A stretch of DNA of 64,000 nucleotides from Spirochaetaceae bacterium. GTDB lineage: Bacteria; Spirochaetota; Leptospiria; Leptospirales; Leptonemataceae. Shown here in pieces: positions 16,112 through 24,257 of the stretch. The notes under the pieces were generated by a model. That model did no database searches. It was not told where the DNA came from and was given only the letters and a program-made list of their open reading frames with translations. Where the stretch lies: positions 120,930-184,929 of the forward strand of contig PBUB01000009.1 of NCBI GenBank assembly GCA_002729885.1, read 5' to 3'. The position numbers and the translations under genes were made by a program. Each line of letters opens with the position of its first letter. Positions within the stretch are counted from its first letter, which is position 1.

Positions 16112-16831
16112 ATGAACCGTAAAATGGAATACGAAATGTTAAATAGGGAATTGCCTCAGGGAGTACTTCCGAGGCAGCCTCAGTATGAAAATCGGGACAG
16201 AAGGGGCGCACTGAATGAATCTGCAGCATTCATTGGAGACTTCAAGGGGCTGCTTCTGAGCCTGGCCTGGATTTTAGGTTCGCTCATCGCAATCAGTTCA
16301 TTGCTGCTTCTGGCATCCTGCCAGGAAAAACCGATGAAGCCCCTGGGGCCATCTATCTATCAAATCGATACTGAATGGATAGATCAAAATGAGAAACCCA
16401 CACATCTGGGGGATTTGCAGGGAAAGCCGGTGCTGATTTCCATGATCTATACAAGATGCAAAATGATCTGTCCTCGCATGGCCACGGATATGCAGAGGAT
16501 TCATGATACCTTGAGCGAAAGTCAGCAAGAGAATCTGCATCTGGTAGCCGTAAGCATTGATCCGCAAAACGATACTCCGGCTGTGTTAAAGGAATTTCAG
16601 GAACGAATGAAACTTAATGGAAACTGGCATTTACTCAATGGTACCGAAACCGAAGCCCGGTTGCTGGCTGCTGCCATAGGGTTCCAGTTTCGCAAAACAC
16701 CCGACGGGCATTTTACCCATTCCACCACTGTGATGCTGCTTAATGAGAAGGGAGAGCCGGTGCACAGGAAAGACCGCCTGAATTCCTCTCTGGAAGATAT
16801 TACCGAAGCAGCAAGTAGACTTACGGATTGA
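16112..16831 (+). CDS. SCO1/SenC/PrrC-type copper chaperone
   Basis: This 239-residue protein has a membrane anchor or lipoprotein signal after a 48-residue hydrophilic N-terminus (LLLLASC70), then a thioredoxin-fold SCO domain. The copper site is visible as C116-x3-C120-P with H203 in the DGHFTHSTT segment. GGAGG lies eight bases before the ATG. SCO proteins deliver copper to cytochrome oxidase CuA and related sites. Here it follows nirK and nirV, so delivery to the nitrite reductase or a nitrous oxide reductase elsewhere is likely. Confidence 0.9.
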   Translation: MNRKMEYEMLNRELPQGVLPRQPQYENRDRRGALNESAAFIGDFKGLLLSLAWILGSLIAISSLLLLASCQEKPMKPLGPSIYQIDTEWIDQNEKPTHLGDLQGKPVLISMIYTRCKMICPRMATDMQRIHDTLSESQQENLHLVAVSIDPQNDTPAVLKEFQERMKLNGNWHLLNGTETEARLLAAAIGFQFRKTPDGHFTHSTTVMLLNEKGEPVHRKDRLNSSLEDITEAASRLTD

Positions 16832-16914
16832 TGAGACTTACGCATTGATCTTTTCGCCCACTCGAATCGGGTCTATTCTGTGGATGCGGTGAGGGCTCTA
16901 AACTGTTACCTATG

Positions 16915-16937
16915 TGCCCGGTCTGTACAACCGGGCA
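16915..16937 (+). terminator. Hairpin after the nirK-nirV-SCO cluster
   Basis: TGCCCGGT pairs with ACCGGGCA around a seven-base loop, 83 bases after the SCO stop. It lacks a T-run, so its terminator role is uncertain. Confidence 0.4.
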
Positions 16938-17071
16938 GATCCATCGCCGCGGACAGTGCAATACAGGATTACGTTTTCTGGACAGGCATCCCGGTGTATT
17001 TCATTTTTAGGATTGCAAAGTCCTGACGCCCATAAAGGGAAGGCTGTTGCAACGCCAAGAATTCCGGGCGA

Positions 17072-17716
17072 TCAATGCCAGTAAGCCCTGACAACACCTT
17101 CCATATAGGATTTGAAAAAATCCTGCACCGAGATATCATACACTTCTTCGAATCCGCTTCTGCGCATAAGAATGATCTGCATAATTCCATAAGTCTGGGC
17201 CCAGAAGCTGATCATCAATTGACGAGCGGTGAGGGAATTTCGCAGTCGGCCGGATGCGATTTCTCCTGCCATCCAGCGTTCAAGGATATCTCCACAATCC
17301 AGAGATAGATTCTGGCACTGAGCCCAGGCATTGGACTCTTCGGTTCGGCCCATCTCGTAGCGATGCCTTTTGCTTTCGTATTCCATTAACAGGGAGAAGA
17401 ATTCTGGATGATCAATGGAGAACTGGAAAAAGCAATCTCCAAAGGCATAAGCTCCATCGGCGCCCACGGGTCGGCTTAGTTCCACTGCCTCCAGGGTAGA
17501 TCTCAGCAGGCGCTGGCCTCGGGCCACCAGAGCAAAGAAGATCTCATCTTTGTCTTTGAAATAGAAATAGAGAGCTCTCTTAGTGTAATCTGCGGCCAGA
17601 GCCAGGTCTGCGATGGTCAGGGAGTCGAAGCCCTTTTCAAAAGTGATCCGTTGGGCTTCATCCAGTATCATTTCCTTCCTTTGATTTCTGGCCCGACTTG
17701 TCCGTGATTTTTCCAT
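17072..17716 (-). CDS. TetR-family transcriptional regulator
   Basis: This 214-residue protein has an N-terminal TetR DNA-binding domain (about 15-60) with the helix-turn-helix DSLTIADLALAADYTKRALYFYFKDKDEIF and a helical ligand-binding C-terminal domain. The start at MEKSRTSR is preferred over an ATG 11 codons earlier. It is divergent from the DUF819 permease, with two operator-like repeats between them (17753 and 17773). It is therefore probably the repressor of that permease and of itself. The inducer cannot be told from sequence. Confidence 0.85.
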   Translation of the reverse strand: MEKSRTSRARNQRKEMILDEAQRITFEKGFDSLTIADLALAADYTKRALYFYFKDKDEIFFALVARGQRLLRSTLEAVELSRPVGADGAYAFGDCFFQFSIDHPEFFSLLMEYESKRHRYEMGRTEESNAWAQCQNLSLDCGDILERWMAGEIASGRLRNSLTARQLMISFWAQTYGIMQIILMRRSGFEEVYDISVQDFFKSYMEGVVRAYWH

Positions 17717-17752
17717 GCTACAACGAAACGGATACTTTTCTGCTTGCAAGAA

Positions 17753-17790
17753 ATTTCATTTGTGTGAAATAGTTTTCACTATAGTGAAAA
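17753..17790. promoter_or_regulatory. Twin TetR operator, TTTCA-N6-TGAAA repeated twice
   Basis: ATTTCATTTGTGTGAAAT (17753-17770) and the perfect palindrome TTTTCACTATAGTGAAAA (17773-17790) share TTTCA-N6-TGAAA. Their centres are 20 bases apart, about two helical turns. They lie between the divergent TetR and DUF819 genes. Confidence 0.7.
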
Positions 17791-17831
17791 AAAGCTCTGG
17801 GCCATCGGTTCTGAGCAGGAGACAGGTGTTC

Positions 17832-19118
17832 ATGGAAGGAAGATCTCTGGTCATCGGGCTAATTCTGGTTCTATGCCCGGCTGTGCTGATTTATCTCAGC
17901 TCTCGCATCGAATTACTTAAAAAGATCGGTGTAGTTATTTTGTGTTATTTGCTGGGCGCGATCCTGGGGAACTCGGGACTTACCGGTCCGGATTCGTTGC
18001 CACTACAGAAAGGCCTGGCCGAAGGAACGGTGGCTCTGGCCCTTCCCATGTTGCTATTTTCCATGGATGTGCCTGCCGTATTTCGGCTGGCAGGCAAATC
18101 CCTGCTCGCAATGCTTCTGGCCGGTCTCTCGGTGGTGATGGTTGCCGTGCTGCTATTTTTTGCCCTGGGAACTTTAACCGAGCATGGGGATGAGTTGGCG
18201 GGTATGGCCGTAGCGGTATACACCGGAGGGACTCCGAATCTGGCGGCGGTAAAAACTGCGCTTAGCATTCCGGATGATCTATACATCAAATTCCATACCT
18301 ACGATACCCTTATGGGGCTCTTCTATCTGTTGTTCGTATTCTCCGTGGCACGTCCATTATTCGGTCGCTTCTTGAAGCCTTTCGATGCGCTGGATCATCA
18401 AGCCGACTCCACTCCTTCCGATTCCAGGATGCATTCGGCTGATGCCCCTTCAGATCACAATTCTGCACTCCGAAAGCAGGCCGATTTGGATCTGGATGCA
18501 GAGGCTACGGAAATCGCGGAGGCTTACGAAAGCGAAGATCGTCCGGTGGGAGTGGAAGATTACGGAAGTCTGATCTATCCCAGAGTCTGGCCTCCGATTC
18601 TGGCTGCCCTGCTATTATCCATGGCCATTGTTGGTTTCAGTGTATTTCTGGGATCTCTATTCTCCGAGAACGTTGCGCCTGCCATTACCATATTGTCTAT
18701 TACAAGTCTCGGTATCGCAGCATCGTTTGTACCTGCGATTCGCAATATTCGGAAGACCTTTTCAGTGGGAATGTATATCATTCTGGTGTTTTGCGTATCT
18801 GTGGCTTCCCTTACGGATGTGGCCGGCCTGCTCAATATCGAACCGGTGATTATTCTATTTATTGCAGGTGCCGTTATTGGAAGCCTGTTTCTACATTCCC
18901 TTCTTTGCAAGTGGGCGGATGTTGATGTAGATACGTTTCTCGTCATCTCTTCTTCAGCTATTTGTTCACCGCCTTTTGTTCCGGTGGTGGCATCTGCACT
19001 GAAAAACCGCCAGCTCATCGTTCCTGGCTTAACCACAGGAATCCTGGGTTACGGAATTGGAAATTATCTGGGAATATCTATCGCGTATTTGCTGCGAACG
19101 CTGGCGGGTTCATCTTGA
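17832..19118 (+). CDS. DUF819-family membrane permease
   Basis: From the ATG after AGGAGACAGG the protein has 428 residues and about eleven membrane segments, with a hydrophilic, acidic cytoplasmic loop near 195-245. The segment GMAVAVYTGGTPNLAAVKTAL is typical of the DUF819 (YjcL-like) family, thought to be secondary transporters of unknown substrate. It is divergent from a TetR regulator and shares the twin operator region. The in-frame extension to 17715 overlaps the operators and is unlikely to be translated. Confidence 0.8.
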   Translation: MEGRSLVIGLILVLCPAVLIYLSSRIELLKKIGVVILCYLLGAILGNSGLTGPDSLPLQKGLAEGTVALALPMLLFSMDVPAVFRLAGKSLLAMLLAGLSVVMVAVLLFFALGTLTEHGDELAGMAVAVYTGGTPNLAAVKTALSIPDDLYIKFHTYDTLMGLFYLLFVFSVARPLFGRFLKPFDALDHQADSTPSDSRMHSADAPSDHNSALRKQADLDLDAEATEIAEAYESEDRPVGVEDYGSLIYPRVWPPILAALLLSMAIVGFSVFLGSLFSENVAPAITILSITSLGIAASFVPAIRNIRKTFSVGMYIILVFCVSVASLTDVAGLLNIEPVIILFIAGAVIGSLFLHSLLCKWADVDVDTFLVISSSAICSPPFVPVVASALKNRQLIVPGLTTGILGYGIGNYLGISIAYLLRTLAGSS

Positions 19119-19258
19119 TACATTGAAAAAGAATCTCGAGAAAGGATTCCGGAGATGGGATGAATACTCGTAGGAAACGATAATTCTCGAGGCGAGTTGC
19201 GAAATTAGATCTGAAATTAATCTACTGAAAATAGAAATATAGCAATAAAGGAAGCGAA

Positions 19259-20716
19259 ATGAAACTGAACGAGAAAGGAAGAGCAACAGAGGAAATACTG
19301 GAGGAACTGCGGGGCATGCGAAGCCTGGATCCAGACTACAAAGATGGAAAGCTATGGAGCCTGGTCTATTATCTGGGAGAAGATTACACTGCATTTTTAA
19401 ATGAAGCATACCACCTGTTCTTTTCTGCCAATGGGCTGAACCCGGGGGCATTCAAGAGCCTGAAGCAACTGGAGAGAAAGATTATTTCCATGGTAGCTGA
19501 TATTTTGCATGGCGATGACCAGGTTTGCGGAGTGGTAACATCCGGAGGTACCGAAAGCTGTCTTCTTGCTGTAAAAACCTATCGCGATTTTGCCAGAGCG
19601 GAAAAGGGGATTCGTAAACCGGAAATGGTTGTGCCAGATACGGCCCACGTGGCCTGGCTCAAAGGCGCCGAGTACTTTGGAATCAAGTTGCACAGAGTTC
19701 CCGCTTTACCCGGTGGCGGCGCAGATGTGCAGGCCATGCAGCGAAAGATTAATCGAAATACCATAATGCTCCTGGGCAGTGCACCGGAATATCCCCATGG
19801 TATGATTGATCCCATTCGGGAACTGGGTGAGCTTGCGCAGAAAAAGAATATTCCGTTGCACGTGGATGCCTGCGTGGGTGGCTTCCTTCTACCATTTATG
19901 GAGAAACTTGGGCATGATATACCTGAATTTGATTTTCGCGTGCCCGGGGTAACATCCATTTCAGCAGATATTCATAAGTACGGTTTTGCTGCCAAAGGCG
20001 CGTCCAGCATACTATATCGCCATCAAAAGCATTTCAATCATCAGGTGTTCGTTTTTGAGAACTGGCCTGGAGGAATATTCGCCTCCCCGGCATTACTGGG
20101 AACCCGACCGGGCGGAGCGTATGCGGCAGCTTATGCTGCGTTGCAAGCCCAGGGGGAGCAGGGCTATATGGAGCTGGCAAGAAAGGCCATGCAGGCCACC
20201 GATGCTCTAAAGGACGGAATTCGCAACATGGGACTTAAGATAATCGCTGATCCCAGGGCCACCCTTTTCGCCTATCGCTCCGAAGATCCAGCAGTGGATA
20301 TGTTTGCCGTGGCAGACTTGATGGAGAAAAGGGGATGGTACATTGATCGTTTACAAAAGCCAGATGCCTTGCATGCTATGGTTACTCCAGAACATCTGAA
20401 CGTTGTGGATAGCTATCTACAGGACCTTCAGGAAAGTGTAGATTATGCCAGAGAGCATCCCGAATTATCCAGAAGTGGCCAGGCGGCAACCTACGGTATG
20501 CTGGCCCATGCTCCATTTCGCAAGATGGTTCGCAATGAGGTGCGAAAGATGTTCGCTTCTACGTACTGTATTTCCGGCAAAGATCTGGATCTGGAGCAAA
20601 ACGACATGTCCGTATCCGATTCGGATGAGGGAAATGGCTCAAAGCGAAGCCTTACCGAAAAGCTGGTTCAGTGGATTGTGGACCGACAGCGAAAGAAGGA
20701 AATGCAGTCCCGCTAA
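19259..20716 (+). CDS. PLP-dependent group II decarboxylase / sphingosine-1-phosphate lyase-like
   Basis: This 485-residue fold-type I PLP enzyme has SGGTES at 95-100, the PLP aspartate motif HVDACVGGF at 201-209, and DIHKYGFAAKG with the Schiff-base lysine K240. The last motif and the spacing resemble sphingosine-1-phosphate lyase more than glutamate or tyrosine decarboxylases. Unlike the eukaryotic enzyme there is no N-terminal membrane segment. The C-terminal 60 residues are charged and unusual. S1P lyases cleave phosphorylated long-chain bases to phosphoethanolamine and an aldehyde. The natural substrate here is unknown. AAGGAAGCG precedes the start. Confidence 0.8.
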   Translation: MKLNEKGRATEEILEELRGMRSLDPDYKDGKLWSLVYYLGEDYTAFLNEAYHLFFSANGLNPGAFKSLKQLERKIISMVADILHGDDQVCGVVTSGGTESCLLAVKTYRDFARAEKGIRKPEMVVPDTAHVAWLKGAEYFGIKLHRVPALPGGGADVQAMQRKINRNTIMLLGSAPEYPHGMIDPIRELGELAQKKNIPLHVDACVGGFLLPFMEKLGHDIPEFDFRVPGVTSISADIHKYGFAAKGASSILYRHQKHFNHQVFVFENWPGGIFASPALLGTRPGGAYAAAYAALQAQGEQGYMELARKAMQATDALKDGIRNMGLKIIADPRATLFAYRSEDPAVDMFAVADLMEKRGWYIDRLQKPDALHAMVTPEHLNVVDSYLQDLQESVDYAREHPELSRSGQAATYGMLAHAPFRKMVRNEVRKMFASTYCISGKDLDLEQNDMSVSDSDEGNGSKRSLTEKLVQWIVDRQRKKEMQSR

Positions 20717-20740
20717 GCGGCGGGGAGTCCCTGTAGCTTC

Positions 20741-20754
20741 TTGATTCAAATCAA
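20741..20754. promoter_or_regulatory. DNR/FNR box, orphan (TTGATTCAAATCAA)
   Basis: This perfect palindrome lies 25 bases after the PLP enzyme stop. At the expected -10 distance neither strand has a convincing hexamer. The next gene starts 350 bases downstream, beyond a terminator. Confidence 0.55.
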
Positions 20755-20881
20755 TGATGATATACGCCGTTTCGCGTGGATCGTCCTGCAAGGTCCTTTT
20801 TCGCACAAAAAATTAGACGTAGCGCTTGACCCTGGATAAAGACTCTTTGCACTGAGACTCAATCTCATAATTGGAAAGGAG

Positions 20882-20905
20882 GGCTGCCTCGGAGGCTGCC
20901 TTTTT
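20882..20905 (+). terminator. Intrinsic terminator
   Basis: GGCTGCCT pairs with AGGCTGCC around CGG (one T-T mismatch) and is followed by five T residues. It ends the PLP enzyme transcript or a short RNA from the box at 20741. Confidence 0.65.
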
Positions 20906-21104
20906 GCCTTTCCGGGGCCAGGGTTCAGTGCCAAAGATAACAGGAATACTCAGCAAGATTTGGCCGTTGGGCTTACCTATGGCCCGGCATCCACGGGCCC
21001 GGTATTACTTCCAGGTTCGGGGCTTTGTATCCGGGGTGGACTTCGAAAGTCAAGGGGGGACATGCCCGGGTCGGATCCGGATTCCGGGTGCATTCGGCGG
21101 CAGA

Positions 21105-22490
21105 ATGCTCCTTTTGCTGTGGTTTCTTCTGTATTTTGGAGGTCCGCTCCAGCCGTTGCAAGCGTTCCACGGAATCTGGCTTCCGGCCTTTGGTGCAGAT
21201 CAGGCGGGTCTGGCCGGAGCGTTCTACAGTGCCTATGGCTCGCCACTGGTTGTAGAAGAGAATCCGGCTTTGCTGAGCCGGGTTCAAGGGCATTCCTTTC
21301 AGGCATCTCTTGCCGTGAACCGTGCGACGATTGAATACCGCGACAGATATCTGGATCCGGCCACCGGAACATTCTACAATAACGATCGCACGTTTCAACC
21401 TGTAGCCCCGCTGCCTGCGCTGGGGTATGCTTACGGCGGGCAACGATGGAGCTATGGCTTTGCGATTTATGCCCAGGGAGGTGGCGGAGCGGGCTTTGAA
21501 AATATGCTGCGCGCCTATCCTGGAGCCGAGGCCCGGTCCGATGGTGTGGATTCCAGCTCCGTGGCCGGAAATCAGAACTCCCTGGCAAAAGAAGAGGTGA
21601 ACGTTCGATTGGCTCTATTGAAGGCAACACCTGCGATGGCCTATCGTATGGGCTCGCTCAGCCTGGGATTGGGCCTTGATGTGGTTCATGCCACCAAACG
21701 AATGGACCGAAGTTACAATCATCTGGAAACAGGAGCTCTTCTTCCTGGCGGGATCCATTATCGATCCGACTCGGCCTGGGCTCTGGGAGCGAAGCTGGGA
21801 CTGAGTTATGATTTGGAAGATTTGACTCTTGCCGCCTCCTTTACCTCATCCAGTCGATTCTATCTGGATGGGGATCTTCGCGTAGATTCCTATAGTAATC
21901 CGGACCAAGTGAGCGGTGTATCTCGCTATATGGAATGGCCGGCGCGCTTTGTTGTGGGTCTGGAGTATCGCCGCGGGCCTTATCGCATTGTTGCGGATGT
22001 CAGTCATACTCTGTGGTCTTATTCCATGAATAGTCTTTTGTTTTCATTGGATGCACCCCTTGCCATTACTCCCATCGGTTCTCGCAGTCCATATTTGCGC
22101 ATGAATCTTCGATGGAGAGATCAAACTGCCGTTAGTGTGGGGATCGAAAGACGGATGGATCGGCTAGCGTTGCGGGCCGGTTACAGCTACGGGGGCACCC
22201 CGCAGACTGCCCGGGGATTGAGTCCGCTTCTGGGTACCACGGTGGAGCATCATATCTCTCTGGGCCTGGGCTGGTTTTTCGGTGAAGAAGCACAGCCTTC
22301 CAGCGTGGATCTGGCGTTGCAGTATTCATTCCCAAACACAATGAAAGGAGTACCATTTTCTGAATGGTGGCTGGGACATGCTATTCAAACCGAGCCATTG
22401 CGACCGGCCCTGTTTGAATTTGAAAAGAGAACCCGGGTGTTCAGCCTTTATCTGGGCCTTTCCTATCGATGGGGTGGTCAATCCAGTTAA
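21105..22490 (+). CDS. FadL/OmpP1-like outer-membrane transporter
   Basis: Starting at MLLLLWFLLYF the protein has 461 residues: a signal peptide (about 1-20), then HGIWLPAFGADQAGLAGAF and NPALLSR, the N-terminal hatch pattern of FadL-family proteins, followed by a beta-barrel. Family members import hydrophobic compounds such as fatty acids. The frame is open further upstream, but that sequence is Arg/Gly-rich without export features. The ribosome site is poor. It lies after the S1P-lyase-like gene, and a shared lipid-related role is possible. Confidence 0.75.
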   Translation: MLLLLWFLLYFGGPLQPLQAFHGIWLPAFGADQAGLAGAFYSAYGSPLVVEENPALLSRVQGHSFQASLAVNRATIEYRDRYLDPATGTFYNNDRTFQPVAPLPALGYAYGGQRWSYGFAIYAQGGGGAGFENMLRAYPGAEARSDGVDSSSVAGNQNSLAKEEVNVRLALLKATPAMAYRMGSLSLGLGLDVVHATKRMDRSYNHLETGALLPGGIHYRSDSAWALGAKLGLSYDLEDLTLAASFTSSSRFYLDGDLRVDSYSNPDQVSGVSRYMEWPARFVVGLEYRRGPYRIVADVSHTLWSYSMNSLLFSLDAPLAITPIGSRSPYLRMNLRWRDQTAVSVGIERRMDRLALRAGYSYGGTPQTARGLSPLLGTTVEHHISLGLGWFFGEEAQPSSVDLALQYSFPNTMKGVPFSEWWLGHAIQTEPLRPALFEFEKRTRVFSLYLGLSYRWGGQSS

Positions 22491-22649
22491 AAGAGAGCAG
22501 GCCAGGGAGCCGCTTTCCTTGGACAGTACGGGTCATTATGCTTCAGGCGTTGCCAAATAAAGAGGATGCCAGAAACCATATGTCGTCAGTGGAATCATGA
22601 GAGTATTGAATAGAAAAGTAAAAACACCACGGAAGAGGAGAATCTTTCA

Positions 22650-23120
22650 ATGAATAATCGCTATAAAGTCGCTGCCCTGGCTTTCGCATCGCTCTGGGTT
22701 TTCACAATAGGAGTCTTTGCCTATTTCTTTGTCTTTGGTGTGGGTCGTATGGGCCCGGATGACAGGGAAATCATAAATGTAACCGCCGGCGAAAAGCAAT
22801 TTCTACTCAAGGAAATGCGACAGCTCCTGGAAGCCACTCAGCAGATCCATGAGGCTCTGGGTACAGGGCAGCGAGAGCAAGCGGCCCTGGCCGCAGAAAG
22901 CGTTGGCATGGGTATGGTACAGGAACTGGCCGCGGTGGAATCGACTATTCTTCTAAAGTTGCCGGTGCCCATGAAAGAGCTTGGTCTGGGTACTCATCGA
23001 GAATTTGATAATCTGGCGCGAACCATCCGAAGCGATGCTTCCGAAAAGCAGATCATGAAGGAAATGGGGGAACTCATGACTCGCTGCACCGCCTGCCATG
23101 CCAGCTATCGTCTACCGTGA
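22650..23120 (+). CDS. Membrane-anchored cytochrome c'-like protein
   Basis: This 156-residue protein has an N-terminal membrane anchor (about 8-32), a helical body and a C-terminal haem motif C146-T-A-C149-H150-A-S. The haem site at the end of a four-helix bundle is the layout of cytochrome c' and cytochrome c556. Cytochromes c' bind nitric oxide and protect against it. Haem ligation cannot be told from sequence alone. GGAAGAGGAG precedes the ATG. The location a few kilobases from the NO island fits a NO-binding role. Confidence 0.75.
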   Translation: MNNRYKVAALAFASLWVFTIGVFAYFFVFGVGRMGPDDREIINVTAGEKQFLLKEMRQLLEATQQIHEALGTGQREQAALAAESVGMGMVQELAAVESTILLKLPVPMKELGLGTHREFDNLARTIRSDASEKQIMKEMGELMTRCTACHASYRLP

Positions 23121-23434
23121 AACTCAACATTGACAATCGCGAAGCCAGATCCCACGACGCGCCTGGGGCTCACGGAATGAATTCACCGGAAAATTGAAAA
23201 AAAGAACGTAACTACACGAGAGCCTGCTGGTCTGTGATGGCAATCGCAGCACCGCGACGAGAAATCCGTTCACTACATCGGAAAAATTTCTCGCGCTGAA
23301 TCCGTGAAATCGAGAAATTAATGGGCCAGAAAATGAGATTAATGAGCGAAAAAGAGTCAAATGTATGTGCAACAGATGTTGATTGATTCGGACGGTTATC
23401 CATAACTGAATTCTGGAGTTCGGATGGTCATGCT
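23121..23434. other. Gene-free stretch with one inverted repeat
   Basis: No gene is seen. AATTTCTCG at 23285-23293 is repeated inverted at 23311-23319 with a 17-base spacer. It is AT-rich toward the lipoprotein gene and probably contains its promoter. Confidence 0.4.
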
Positions 23435-24214
23435 ATGAAGTCTCTATTGCTGACACTAACTGTTTCTATTGTAACCTTATGCTCGGTGGCTAGCTGTGCG
23501 AATAATGGCTCGAACGACTCGGAAGCAGCGGCTCTGCTGGCTCTGGCATTCTCCGGTCGTGAATTTAGAACAAGCTTTGAAGCTGTAAGCGAATTCGATG
23601 GTTCCTACATTGTACCGCAGAACTATCAAAGTGCGGCCACCCATGATCTAACGGCCGAAAGAGTTTATTCGGGCAACTATGCACACAAGGGTTGGATCTA
23701 TTCTACCGCAGGGGATAGTCATCGCGCCTATCCAACGGTACAGTTCCACAAGCTGGACGGAGGTTCCTTCCGTGGCCTGGTTTACATGGAGCTGGAGGTT
23801 TATCTGCAAAACGTAACTCTGCCCACAGGCAGCGGACACTGGTTCAGCTTTATCACGGTGGCCCGTCGAACAGAAGATGCTTTCTGGGACGCAGTCACTG
23901 TAAACGTGGGTTATGAGGGCATCGTCCATCTGATGCATGTTCCCACTGTAGGTAAGAAGGAATGGAGCTATCAGAGTACAAGTCTGTTTTTTCCTCAAAA
24001 CCAATGGGTAAAACTGGGGCTGTGCATATCCATGGATGAGCAAAAAGGATTCGCTCGTGCCTACCAGGATGGGGTGCTTGTGTCTGCTGCACCTGTAAGT
24101 GGCTTTGGAACCATTCCTCAGGTCCACTACGGGCTCTATGCCCATAAGGACATGAACCAGGGAATCATCTATAACGATGATTTGCTCATCAAAGAAGTTC
24201 TGTTCTGTCCTTGA
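23435..24214 (+). CDS. Lipoprotein, LamG/concanavalin-like
   Basis: This 259-residue protein has a lipoprotein signal (lipobox V-A-S-C21). Its beta-rich mature part has the look of a jelly-roll carbohydrate-binding or polysaccharide-lyase-like domain (SGNYAHKGWIYST, MELEVYLQNV, NQWVKLGLCISMD, HYGLYAHKD). GGAG lies a few bases before the ATG. No catalytic residues can be assigned. Its location on the cell surface or in the periplasm is inferred from the signal. Confidence 0.7.
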   Translation: MKSLLLTLTVSIVTLCSVASCANNGSNDSEAAALLALAFSGREFRTSFEAVSEFDGSYIVPQNYQSAATHDLTAERVYSGNYAHKGWIYSTAGDSHRAYPTVQFHKLDGGSFRGLVYMELEVYLQNVTLPTGSGHWFSFITVARRTEDAFWDAVTVNVGYEGIVHLMHVPTVGKKEWSYQSTSLFFPQNQWVKLGLCISMDEQKGFARAYQDGVLVSAAPVSGFGTIPQVHYGLYAHKDMNQGIIYNDDLLIKEVLFCP

Positions 24215-24257
24215 TTTCTACGTTGACAATGCCTCTATGTCGCACTAGAATTCGGCT

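Larger units (their letters stand above)
20717..21104. other. Gene-free stretch with box and terminator
   Basis: No credible gene is visible. The stretch holds the DNR/FNR box at 20741 and a terminator at 20882-20905. An open frame continues upstream of the FadL-like start through this region, but it lacks a ribosome site and a signal peptide at its beginning. A short transcript between box and terminator is possible but has no good -10. Confidence 0.45.

Noticed and set aside
19115..19128. TTGATACATTGAAA before the PLP enzyme gene
   Set aside because: The right half-site is not ATCAA; I count it as a half-site at best.
20973..21630. Minus-strand open frames over the FadL-like gene
   Set aside because: They are shadows of the barrel gene with Arg/Pro/Ser-rich translations and no family resemblance.
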